Part shown: one piece after another, positions 1-5,526 of the stretch
Position numbering within the stretch: the first letter of the stretch is position 1
How the letters are laid out: each line of letters begins with the position of its first letter
Source of the DNA: Actinomycetota bacterium
Lineage (GTDB): Bacteria > Actinomycetota > Acidimicrobiia > Acidimicrobiales > Ilumatobacteraceae
NCBI GenBank assembly: GCA_009701105.1
Contig: WLKU01000097.1
Span: 1-5,526 of the forward strand
Direction: 5' to 3'
DNA length: 5,526 nt
The notes under the pieces: generated by a model
Told to the model about the DNA's origin: nothing
Database searches by the model: none
Seen by the model: only the letters and a program-made list of their open reading frames with translations
Position numbers and translations under genes: made by a program

Positions 1-9
1 GATTGCGGT

Positions 10-1323
10 ATGCGCTTGATGGCTGCCGATGTGGCGAAGGCGACCAACGGAACACTCGTTGGTCAAAATGCCCATCTTTCGGGAGTCAGTTTTGATTCGC
101 GCAGCGTGCGACCCGGGCAACTCTTTGTGCCGATTGTGGCCGAGCGCGATGGACATGAGTTTATTGAATCTGCACTTAGCGCTGGTGCTGGTGCGTATCT
201 CACAACTGGCAAAACATTTGGACGTACATCAATCACAGTGCCGGACACACTTGCGGCATTGTTGCAACTCGGTGCATGGGGTCGAAACAAACTCGACACA
301 CAACTTGCCAACCGGGTGATTGGTATTACTGGTTCTGTTGGCAAAACAAGTACAAAGGACTTTGTTGCTGCAGCACTTGGATCAACTTTGCGAGTAACGG
401 CAAATGAACGATCCTTTAATAATGATCAGGGTCTGCCGGTGACCATCTTGAATGCGGCCGACGATGTGCAGGCACTCGTGCTCGAGATGGGTATGCGTGG
501 CTTTGGTGAGATATCTCGCCTGTGCGCGGTTGCTCGGCCCAATATCGGTGTCGTTACAAAGGTTGCGTCGGCGCATACCGAGCGTGTGGGAGATATTGAC
601 GGCGTTGCACGCGCCAAAAGTGAACTAGTCATGGCGCTCGATGCTTCGGGGTTTGCAATTTTGAATGCCGACGACGACCGTGTTATGGCGATGCAGTCAA
701 CCACTCGCGCTCGAGTCATTACATATGGTGAGGCGCCAACGGCGGATGTGCGAATGACGAGTTGTGTCATGGATGAGCGCGCGTGTGCGTTAGTGACTGT
801 TGAATCGCCGTGGGGCAAAGCATCGTGGAAAATGAATGTGCCGGGTGGGCACATGGCGCATAATGCGGTTGGAGCCATCGCAGTTGCAGGCGTAATGGGG
901 TTGGATCTGCAGCGAGCAGCAGACGCAATATCGATGTCGGTCTTGTCAGAGATGCGGATGCAACACCGAACTGCGCTCAGCGGGGCGTTGATCATTGACG
1001 ATTCATATAACGCAAACCCTGCATCAATGACAGCAGCGCTTCATGCTTTAAGTGCGACAGAGGCAAGCCGACGCATTGCAGTGCTTGGAGTAATGGCTGA
1101 GTTGTCGGAGCCCGAACAAGATCATCTGCAAATTTCTCGACTTGCCAAGCAACTTGGCATTGAGCTCGTCGCTGTAGAAACTGATCTATATGAGGTGCAG
1201 TCTCGAACGCGGGACGAAGTTGCGGCAATGCTTTCAACAGTAGAAAATACTGCAACTATTTTGATTAAGGGTTCTCGAGTTGCGCAACTCGAGAAATTGG
1301 TTGCAATGCTCGCTACGCCTTGA
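10..1323 (+). CDS. murF: UDP-N-acetylmuramoyl-tripeptide--D-alanyl-D-alanine ligase (MurF)
   Basis: This is the cytoplasmic Mur ligase that uses ATP to add D-Ala-D-Ala to the UDP-MurNAc-tripeptide, the last soluble step of peptidoglycan precursor synthesis. The 437-residue product shows the three Mur domains in order. The N-terminal substrate domain carries SFDSR (27-31). The ATPase domain carries the P-loop GITGSVGKTS (105-114, Lys112), SFNNDQGLP (135-143), EMG plus GEI (159-168), the AHxER segment near 189-192 and ARAKSEL (200-206). The C-terminal domain carries DDSYNANPASM (330-340) and KGSR (420-423). DSYNANP points to MurF rather than MurC, MurD or MurE. It is slightly shorter than most MurF (about 450-500), with a shortened loop around 390-405, and the usual VLGDM reads VLGVM. 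The start at 10 gives the family-like opening MRLMAADVAKAT. ATG at 19 is an alternative, and only 9 bases lie upstream, so no ribosome site can be judged. No mraY or murD follows: the next gene converges and overlaps the last 11 bp. Confidence 0.93.
   Translation: MRLMAADVAKATNGTLVGQNAHLSGVSFDSRSVRPGQLFVPIVAERDGHEFIESALSAGAGAYLTTGKTFGRTSITVPDTLAALLQLGAWGRNKLDTQLANRVIGITGSVGKTSTKDFVAAALGSTLRVTANERSFNNDQGLPVTILNAADDVQALVLEMGMRGFGEISRLCAVARPNIGVVTKVASAHTERVGDIDGVARAKSELVMALDASGFAILNADDDRVMAMQSTTRARVITYGEAPTADVRMTSCVMDERACALVTVESPWGKASWKMNVPGGHMAHNAVGAIAVAGVMGLDLQRAADAISMSVLSEMRMQHRTALSGALIIDDSYNANPASMTAALHALSATEASRRIAVLGVMAELSEPEQDHLQISRLAKQLGIELVAVETDLYEVQSRTRDEVAAMLSTVENTATILIKGSRVAQLEKLVAMLATP
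1272..1295. repeat. Perfect 24-bp palindrome in the 3' end of murF
   Basis: The half-site TTCTCGAGTTGC (1272-1283) is followed directly by its exact reverse complement (1284-1295). As RNA on either strand it could fold into a 10-bp stem with a GCGC tetraloop. It codes for MurF residues 421-429, starting in the conserved KGSR motif. It lies 17 bp beyond the stop codon of the convergent exporter gene (1313) and 25 bp before the murF stop codon. A bidirectional terminator for the two convergent transcripts is plausible. However, no T-run follows on either strand, so it is not a standard intrinsic terminator. A protein-binding site or chance under codon constraint are the alternatives. The palindrome is read directly from the sequence; the role is inference. 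Confidence 0.9.
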
Positions 1324-2569
1324 TCTCGGCTTGCTCTTTGTCGAGAGCCGTGATGTTGCATCGCCACGCAAGGAAGAGGGCGGTTGCAGAACTGATGAGC
1401 AACATTCCTCGTGAGCCGTATCGATCGATGAGTGGTCCGAAAAACATATTGCCAAATGGAATCAGGCCGCCAAACGCCATGAACCACAGCGCAAGCACGC
1501 GACCCCTGACTTCGGGTTCGAGTCGCATTTGCACAACAGTCATCATGGACGTTGTCGTAAAAAAATAGGCGAACCCCAAGAAGAATCCTGAAATAAATGC
1601 CGGTAAGGGCGACTGCGAAAGTGCAAAGAAAAACATCGTGATAGAGAAGCCGGCAAAGCCCCACTGAATAAGTCGACGCATGTCAACGTGTGAAAACACT
1701 GTGCCGACGGCTAGCCCGCCAAGACATGCACCCAATCCCCATGTGGCATACAGCCACTTATAGGTAGCACCGCTTTCGTCAATCTTGAATGTGAGTCTTG
1801 CAACTGCAGGGAAGAGACCGACATACGGTAACGAGAGCAGTGAAAATGTGGCTAGTGAAACAATGAGGCGACGCACGACCGGTCTGTCGCGCGCAATTGA
1901 CACACCCACGGTGAAGCGTCGCCATCCCTGGGTTGGGTCTGGTACAAAACTTGGAATTTGTACATTGAGCAAGGCGAAGATAACCAAAAGATACGTTGCG
2001 GCGTTGAAATAAAAGAACTGTGCTGTGGTGGCACCCCATTGAGAAAAGACAGCAACGATGATTGGGCCAACTACGCGTGAACCATTAATGACGGTGCTGT
2101 TGAGCGCGATCGCTCCGGATAAATGTTGAGGATCAACCAGCGAAGGCAACATTGCAGACCACGCTGGTGCATTGAGTGCATTTCCGATACCCACACCGAA
2201 AGCCGCCGCAAAAAGTGCCCAGATGGGAGGAGTGCCGAGTGCAAGCGTTGCGAGTGCAAGTGAAAATGAAAGTTGAACAACTTGCATCGAGACCAGCCAT
2301 TTTTTGCGGTTAAATCGATCGGCGATAACACCTGCAGGAATAGACAAGAAAAGCAGGGGTCCGAGTTGGGCAAAAATGAGCAAACCCACGACCGATGCTT
2401 TGCCTGTGCGGTGGTAGACGTAGGCGGGAAGGACAACATTTTGCATCCACGTTCCAATATTCGATCCCAAGGATCCAAACCAGACAAGGCGAAAGTCGCG
2501 AACACCGAGTGCTGCGCGAGCGCTCCCACGTTGTGGCTTATGGATTGAGGTGTCGTTGGTATCAGTCAT
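1313..2569 (-). CDS. MFS transporter, EntS/MFS_3-type exporter
   Basis: This is an inner-membrane secondary transporter of the major facilitator superfamily, probably a proton-driven efflux pump. The 418-residue protein is strongly hydrophobic, with about 12 membrane segments visible between residues 28 and 405 and a hydrophilic central loop around 206-232. MFS motif A is clear in the loop after segment 2: AGVIADRFNRKKW (79-91). The stretches LNAPAWSAMLPSLV (132-145), ALNSTVINGSRVVGP (155-169) and RGRVLALWFMAFGGLIPFG (355-373) are typical of the enterobactin-exporter-like MFS_3 group. Members include the siderophore exporter EntS and many drug exporters, so the substrate cannot be named. The start at 2569 leaves a 26-residue hydrophilic tail before segment 1; no good ribosome site is seen upstream. 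The stop codon (TAG, 1315-1313) lies inside the end of convergent murF. The start is 31 bp from a divergent small gene. No siderophore or antibiotic synthesis genes lie nearby. Confidence 0.88.
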   Translation of the reverse strand: MTDTNDTSIHKPQRGSARAALGVRDFRLVWFGSLGSNIGTWMQNVVLPAYVYHRTGKASVVGLLIFAQLGPLLFLSIPAGVIADRFNRKKWLVSMQVVQLSFSLALATLALGTPPIWALFAAAFGVGIGNALNAPAWSAMLPSLVDPQHLSGAIALNSTVINGSRVVGPIIVAVFSQWGATTAQFFYFNAATYLLVIFALLNVQIPSFVPDPTQGWRRFTVGVSIARDRPVVRRLIVSLATFSLLSLPYVGLFPAVARLTFKIDESGATYKWLYATWGLGACLGGLAVGTVFSHVDMRRLIQWGFAGFSITMFFFALSQSPLPAFISGFFLGFAYFFTTTSMMTVVQMRLEPEVRGRVLALWFMAFGGLIPFGNMFFGPLIDRYGSRGMLLISSATALFLAWRCNITALDKEQAEIKA

Positions 2570-2600
2570 GTTCGTGGCGAGATCGGCAAGAATACTGATT

Positions 2601-2792
2601 ATGGATCAAGCAATCACGCCTCAACTCGACCTTCACGCTACAGCAGTGGAAGATTTAGCAGCGAGCGCGGCCACGTGCAATTCGCCACGCGGAATTTTTT
2701 CGGAGTGTCCACATTGCGGTTCTGGTCTGTATGCGGAGCATGCGCACTTTCGTTGTGCGTCGTGTGGTTGGCGTGACAGTTGCTGCGACTAG
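2601..2792 (+). CDS. Small zinc-ribbon-like protein, function unknown
   Basis: The ATG at 2601 gives 63 residues. The first 30 or so are low in motifs and probably flexible. The last 28 hold a compact metal-binding pattern: CPHCG (36-40), then EHAH (46-49), then CASCGW (52-57), and a terminal RDSCCD with Cys61 and Cys62. Two CxxC pairs 12 residues apart are the spacing of a small zinc ribbon. The two histidines and the final cysteine pair add further possible ligands. I have an impression of similar short proteins ending in a DSCC-like tail in other bacteria, but cannot name a family or function. The clean CxxC pattern supports a real gene. A longer in-frame GTG start at 2550 would overlap the divergent exporter start and adds residues with no visible motif, so 2601 is preferred. 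It converges on ald with a 20-bp gap. No convincing ribosome site precedes 2601, so translation may be leaderless or weak. Confidence 0.68.
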   Translation: MDQAITPQLDLHATAVEDLAASAATCNSPRGIFSECPHCGSGLYAEHAHFRCASCGWRDSCCD

Positions 2793-2821
2793 TTAGCGCA
2801 AGATAAAGCAAGTTAGCTCAA
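2791..2821. repeat. Short direct repeat between convergent genes
   Basis: AGTTAGCGCAA (2791-2801) and AGTTAGCTCAA (2811-2821) match at 10 of 11 positions with a 20-bp period. They span the short gap between the stop codon of the small zinc-ribbon gene and the end of ald. No good terminator hairpin with a T-run is visible in this gap. The repeat is read directly; it may well be chance. Confidence 0.4.
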
Positions 2822-3940
2822 CGCGTCTTCTGGGCTCACAAAATCTGTTGAAAGCTCGCGAGCGACAGGCTCACTTGTGATGTGTCCGTTGGCAGTGTTG
2901 ACTCCAAGTCGGATTGCTTCACTGTGTGCTGCTGCGTCGCGTGCACCAAGTGTTGCAACTTGCAATTGATAGGGCAGCGTCGCGTTGGTGAGTGCATAGG
3001 TGCTGGTGTTTGGCACTGCACCTGGCATGTTGCCAACTGCATAGTGAATGACGCCATGAGTTTCGTACACGGGTTCGGTGTGAGTGGTTTCGTGTGTCGT
3101 TGCAATGCATCCGCCTTGATCAACAGCCACATCAACAATCACCGAGCCGCGTTTCATACTGCGCACCATGTCTTCGCTGACGACAATTGGTGCACGTGCG
3201 CCAGCAACGAGTACTGCGCCAATCAGTAGGTCGGCATCGGCGAGCACACGCTCAATTGCGCCACGATTTGATGCAAGTGTCGTGGTGCGACCGATACAGA
3301 TTTGTTCGATGTATCGAAGACGATCCAGATTTTTATCAAGGATGATCACTTCTGCTTGCATGCCTGCAGCAATCCATGCCGCGTTGTATCCAACATTGCC
3401 AGCACCGATCACAACAACCTTTGCTGGTCGCACACCAGGTGCGCCGCCCATCAAGACTCCGCGACCACCCTGCGGGCGCTCAAGAAAATGTGCGCCGGCT
3501 TGGGTTGCAAGTCGGCCAGCAATTTCACTCATCGGGGCCAGCAAGGGCAGTGATCCATCTTCAAGTTGCACTGTCTCGTATGCAATGGCCGTGGTCTTCG
3601 ACTTTTGTAATGCTGCAGCAACCGCTGGATAAGCCGAGAGATGCAAGTATGTAAACAGTGTGAGATCGGGTCGTAAGAAGCCAAACTCTTCAGCCTTCGG
3701 CTCCTTGACCTTGACAACCATTTGCTGACTCCACGCGTCTGCGGCCGTGGGCACAATCGTGGCTCCCGCTGCAACGTATTCGGCGTCGCTGATGGAAGCG
3801 CCTTCTCCAGCGCTTTTCTCAACAAATACTTCAATGCCGATGCGCTCAAATTCGCGCACGCCGTCTGGGGTCAAAGAGACACGGCCCTCTAAAGTCTTGA
3901 TTTCTTTGGGCACACCGAGTGTTTTGATGCTTGATGCCAT
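2813..3940 (-). CDS. ald: Alanine dehydrogenase
   Basis: This enzyme catalyses the reversible NAD-dependent oxidative deamination of L-alanine to pyruvate and ammonia in the cytoplasm. The 375-residue product matches the family length (about 370) and tracks the Mycobacterium tuberculosis Ald pattern throughout. Substrate and catalytic residues appear in place: Arg20 in EGRVSLTP, Lys79 in KVKEP, His100 in YLHLS, and Asp274 in DQGGC. The NAD-binding Rossmann motif GAGNVG is at 179-184, followed by an acidic Asp202 suited to NAD. ETVQ (122-125), LPLLAPMSEIAGRLA (131-145) and PNTSTYALTNATLPY (310-324) are further hallmarks that separate Ald from the related transhydrogenase alpha subunit. The start at 3940 adds about five residues before the family's usual GVPKE opening. 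It is supported by a -10-like hexamer 6 nt upstream. The gene is divergent from the aldehyde dehydrogenase gene, with 83 bp between the starts. No broken motif is seen. Confidence 0.95.
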   Translation of the reverse strand: MASSIKTLGVPKEIKTLEGRVSLTPDGVREFERIGIEVFVEKSAGEGASISDAEYVAAGATIVPTAADAWSQQMVVKVKEPKAEEFGFLRPDLTLFTYLHLSAYPAVAAALQKSKTTAIAYETVQLEDGSLPLLAPMSEIAGRLATQAGAHFLERPQGGRGVLMGGAPGVRPAKVVVIGAGNVGYNAAWIAAGMQAEVIILDKNLDRLRYIEQICIGRTTTLASNRGAIERVLADADLLIGAVLVAGARAPIVVSEDMVRSMKRGSVIVDVAVDQGGCIATTHETTHTEPVYETHGVIHYAVGNMPGAVPNTSTYALTNATLPYQLQVATLGARDAAAHSEAIRLGVNTANGHITSEPVARELSTDFVSPEDALS

Positions 3941-3946
3941 AACCCG

Positions 3947-3952
3947 ACACTA
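3947..3952 (-). promoter_or_regulatory. Putative leaderless -10 element for ald
   Basis: On the minus strand, TAGTGT fits the actinobacterial -10 pattern TANNNT. It is followed by exactly 6 nt and then the ald ATG, so transcription would begin at or next to the A of the start codon. No Shine-Dalgarno-like run lies before the ATG, which agrees with a leaderless mRNA. No clear -35 hexamer is seen at normal spacing. Confidence 0.55.
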
Positions 3953-3962
3953 CGCCAATTTG

Positions 3963-3997
3963 GTGCTGCTATTTGATGGCTTGGTATTTCGCAGCAC
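3963..3997. promoter_or_regulatory. Inverted repeat between divergent promoters, possible operator
   Basis: GTGCTGC (3963-3969) and GCAGCAC (3991-3997) are exact reverse complements separated by 21 bp. They lie in the 83-bp region between the divergent ald and aldehyde dehydrogenase starts, upstream of both -10 hexamers. A smaller palindrome, CCAA-T-TTGG (3955-3963), touches the ald side. A shared regulator is possible, but arms this short are also expected by chance. Confidence 0.25.
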
Positions 3998-4011
3998 TTG
4001 TGGTCGCTGGT

Positions 4012-4017
4012 TAGTGT
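4012..4017 (+). promoter_or_regulatory. Putative leaderless -10 element for the aldehyde dehydrogenase gene
   Basis: TAGTGT, the same hexamer as before ald, is followed by exactly 6 nt and then the ATG at 4024. This is the spacing expected of a leaderless promoter. The bases between the hexamer and the ATG (TGTCCT) hold no ribosome site. A recognisable -35 element is lacking at 16-18 bp spacing. Confidence 0.55.
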
Positions 4018-4023
4018 TGTCCT

Positions 4024-5448
4024 ATGAAATCGTTCAATAACTACATCAATGGCAAAGAAGTTGCAGCACAAGATGGTCGTACGACCCCGATTATTGACCC
4101 TGTCAGTGGCAAGCAGTACGCAACGGCCGCATTGTCTGGCCCTGCAGATGTAGACAACGCGATGAAGGCTGCTGCTGATGCATTCGATACGTGGAAGCAC
4201 TCCACACCATCGGTGCGACAGAAAGCAATCAATGACATCGCCGATGCGATGGAAGCCAATATGACTGAATTGATTGAAGCCGAAATCGAAAATACCGGCA
4301 AGCCACGCGCCATTACGTTTGGCGAAGAAGTGCCACCGATGATGGATCAGATTCGTTTTTTCGCTGGCGCTGCACGAATGCTCGAAGGTAAGAGCGCAGG
4401 CGAATACATGACCAACTTCACCTCATACATTCGACGCGAACCAATCGGCGTGTGCGCTCAGGTTGCGCCATGGAACTATCCGCTGATGATGGGCGTATGG
4501 AAGTTCATTCCTGCTATCGCCGCAGGTAACACGACTGTGCTTAAGCCAAGTGACACCACACCTGCGTCGACTGCATTGATTGCAAAAATTGCTGGTCAAG
4601 TGTTGCCTCCAGGTGTACTCAATGTCATTTGTGGAGACCGCGATACAGGACGATCGATGGTCACGCACGACACACCAGGAATGGTTTCGATCACTGGGTC
4701 GGTGCGAGCGGGAATGGAAGTGGCTGAAGCCGCTGCAAAGAGCTTGAAGCGTGTGCATCTCGAACTTGGTGGAAAAGCACCCGTCATTATTTTTGATGAT
4801 GCCGATATCGAACTTGCTGTTGAGACAATTGCAATGACTGGATACTTCAATGCTGGTCAAGACTGCACCGCGGCAACGCGAGTAATTGCAGGACCAAAAA
4901 TTTACCGCGACTTCGTGGATGCACTGACCGAAGCCGCCAAGAAAACCAAGACTGGCAAGCCAAGCGAAGACGTGCTCTACGGACCACTGAATAACGAAAC
5001 ACACTTGAGCAAGGTCAAAGGTTTCGTCGATCGCACGCCAAAGCATGCCCGCATCACAACAGGTGGTTCACAAGTAAGCGGAGCGGGCTATTTCTTCGAG
5101 CCAACCGTGATCTGTGATCTCAAGCAGCAAGACGAGATGATTCAGAATGAAATGTTTGGACCAGTCATCACTGTGCAGCAATTTAGTGACGAAGAAGAGG
5201 CGCTCAAATGGGCCAACGGCGTTGAGTATGCGCTCGCATCCTCGGTATGGACACGCGACCTTGGTCGCGCAATGCGCATGACAAAAAATCTCGACTTCGG
5301 TTGCGTTTGGGTCAACACCCATATTCCGATGGTCGCCGAGATGCCACACGGTGGATACAAAAAGTCGGGTTACGGCAAAGATTTGTCGGCATATGCACTG
5401 GATGATTACACGCGCATCAAGCACGTGATGATTAACCTCAACAGTTAG
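4024..5448 (+). CDS. patD: Gamma-aminobutyraldehyde dehydrogenase (PatD-like aldehyde dehydrogenase)
   Basis: This NAD(P)-dependent aldehyde dehydrogenase probably oxidises 4-aminobutanal, made from putrescine, to GABA in the cytoplasm. At 474 residues it equals the length of E. coli PatD (YdcW) as I recall it. Family catalytic residues are present: Asn151 in PWNYP, Lys174 in LKPSD, the ITGS nucleotide-site turn (223-226), Glu247 in LELGGK, the nucleophile Cys281 in NAGQDCTA, and EMFGP (376-380). Several stretches follow PatD rather than generic or succinate-semialdehyde enzymes: [12 protein letters not shown] (111-122), [13 protein letters not shown] (148-160), [14 protein letters not shown] (250-263), and the C-terminal [15 protein letters not shown] to SGYGKD region (430-453). 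Betaine aldehyde dehydrogenase is the closest alternative, and substrate range cannot be fixed from sequence alone. The ATG at 4024 is supported by a leaderless-type -10 element and gives the usual short FNNYINGKE opening. Another gene starts 32 bp after the stop codon on the same strand, suggesting an operon. Confidence 0.9.
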   Translation: MKSFNNYINGKEVAAQDGRTTPIIDPVSGKQYATAALSGPADVDNAMKAAADAFDTWKHSTPSVRQKAINDIADAMEANMTELIEAEIENTGKPRAITFGEEVPPMMDQIRFFAGAARMLEGKSAGEYMTNFTSYIRREPIGVCAQVAPWNYPLMMGVWKFIPAIAAGNTTVLKPSDTTPASTALIAKIAGQVLPPGVLNVICGDRDTGRSMVTHDTPGMVSITGSVRAGMEVAEAAAKSLKRVHLELGGKAPVIIFDDADIELAVETIAMTGYFNAGQDCTAATRVIAGPKIYRDFVDALTEAAKKTKTGKPSEDVLYGPLNNETHLSKVKGFVDRTPKHARITTGGSQVSGAGYFFEPTVICDLKQQDEMIQNEMFGPVITVQQFSDEEEALKWANGVEYALASSVWTRDLGRAMRMTKNLDFGCVWVNTHIPMVAEMPHGGYKKSGYGKDLSAYALDDYTRIKHVMINLNS

Positions 5449-5471
5449 CTAGTTGTAGAAAACAAGAGCAC

Positions 5472-5477
5472 GGGGGA
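5472..5477 (+). promoter_or_regulatory. Purine-rich ribosome binding site before the gene at 5481
   Basis: GGGGGA lies 3 nt before the ATG at 5481, within a GGGGGAAG purine run. It is a fair Shine-Dalgarno match, though close to the start codon. Its presence contrasts with the two genes that look leaderless and agrees with an internal operon gene translated from a longer mRNA. Confidence 0.55.
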
Positions 5478-5480
5478 AGC

Positions 5481-5526
5481 ATGGAAAATAGCGAGCGCGG
5501 TTCAGTTGAACTGATCAATGTCACGA
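5481..5526 (+). CDS. Partial gene start, possibly an ABC transporter ATPase (PotA-like)
   Basis: Only the first 15 codons are present, reading MENSERGSVELINVT before the window ends. A short polar lead followed by VEL-x-NVT is a common opening for ABC-transporter ATP-binding subunits, where the first beta strand is usually followed by KxFG. Being 32 bp downstream of a gamma-aminobutyraldehyde dehydrogenase gene, with a ribosome site, makes the ATPase of a spermidine/putrescine importer (PotA) an attractive guess. No Walker motif is visible because the sequence stops too early, so the identity is inferred from the first strand and the neighbour. That a gene starts here is more certain than what it encodes. 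Confidence 0.5.
   Translation, partial: MENSERGSVELINVT

Noticed and set aside
1..19. Possible end of an upstream gene with TGA at 17-19 overlapping an alternative murF ATG at 19.
   Set aside because: Only five codons of that frame are in the window, so a coding end cannot be shown. The longer murF start at 10 matches the family opening better.
426..995. 189-residue minus-strand open frame inside murF.
   Set aside because: It lies wholly opposite a well-supported murF with all family motifs. Its composition is that of an antisense shadow, with no recognisable domain.
2550..2600. GTG start at 2550 for the small zinc-ribbon gene, adding 17 residues.
   Set aside because: It would overlap the divergent exporter start by 20 bp, and the extra residues show no motif. 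ATG at 2601 is the simpler choice.
2588..2626. Candidate promoter pieces in the divergent exporter / small-gene region: minus-strand CATAAT at 2603-2598 with TTGAGG at 2624-2619, and plus-strand AAGAAT at 2588-2593.
   Set aside because: The minus-strand pair is spaced only 15 bp apart and would cover the small gene's ATG. The plus-strand hexamer matches the consensus poorly. None is strong enough to annotate.
2780..2801. Possible terminator hairpin TTGC...GCAA around the end of the small zinc-ribbon gene.
   Set aside because: Only 7 of 11 positions pair, with mismatches in the middle and no T-run after it.
3168..3632. 154-residue plus-strand open frame inside ald.
   Set aside because: It is antisense to conserved Ald motifs, including the NAD-binding site. 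It is serine- and proline-rich in the manner of a shadow frame.
4423..5046. 207-residue minus-strand open frame inside the aldehyde dehydrogenase gene.
   Set aside because: It is fully opposite a confident gene, has a cysteine- and histidine-rich shadow composition, and shows no domain or ribosome site.

Overview
This 5.5 kb window looks like ordinary chromosomal DNA from a bacterium, most likely an actinobacterium and possibly of the Acidimicrobiia type. Three things point that way. The GC content is moderate by eye. The MurF wording resembles actinobacterial MurF as I remember it. Two genes have a -10 hexamer placed exactly where a leaderless mRNA would need it, which is common in Actinobacteria. 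The lineage is an inference from memory of families, not from a search.

Layout: (1) 10-1323 (+) is a complete murF, the peptidoglycan precursor ligase. (2) 1313-2569 (-) is an MFS exporter of the EntS/MFS_3 type. It converges on murF and overlaps its end by 11 bp. A perfect 24-bp palindrome (1272-1295) lies inside the murF end, just beyond the exporter's stop codon. (3) 2601-2792 (+) is a 63-residue zinc-ribbon-like protein of unknown function, divergent from the exporter across only 31 bp. (4) 2813-3940 (-) is ald, alanine dehydrogenase. (5) 4024-5448 (+) is a patD-like gamma-aminobutyraldehyde dehydrogenase gene. It is divergent from ald across an 83-bp region in which both genes carry the same TAGTGT hexamer, each 6 nt before its ATG. 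(6) 5481 to the window edge (+) is the first 15 codons of a further gene. Its reading and position suggest an ABC-transporter ATPase, perhaps of a polyamine importer (potA).

How the genes may work together: the right half looks like nitrogen and polyamine metabolism. PatD would oxidise 4-aminobutanal (from putrescine) to GABA, the gene beginning at 5481 may belong to a polyamine importer, and Ald would turn alanine into pyruvate and ammonia. If putrescine is deaminated by a pyruvate-dependent transaminase elsewhere in the genome, Ald would recycle the alanine that this makes. The left half (murF, exporter, small zinc-ribbon gene) has no evident link to this. I see no tRNA, rRNA, CRISPR array, insertion sequence or phage gene, and no stretch above 300 bp without a gene. 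I do not see a clearly new multi-gene system. The items most worth a second look are the palindrome, the paired leaderless promoters and the small CxxC protein.
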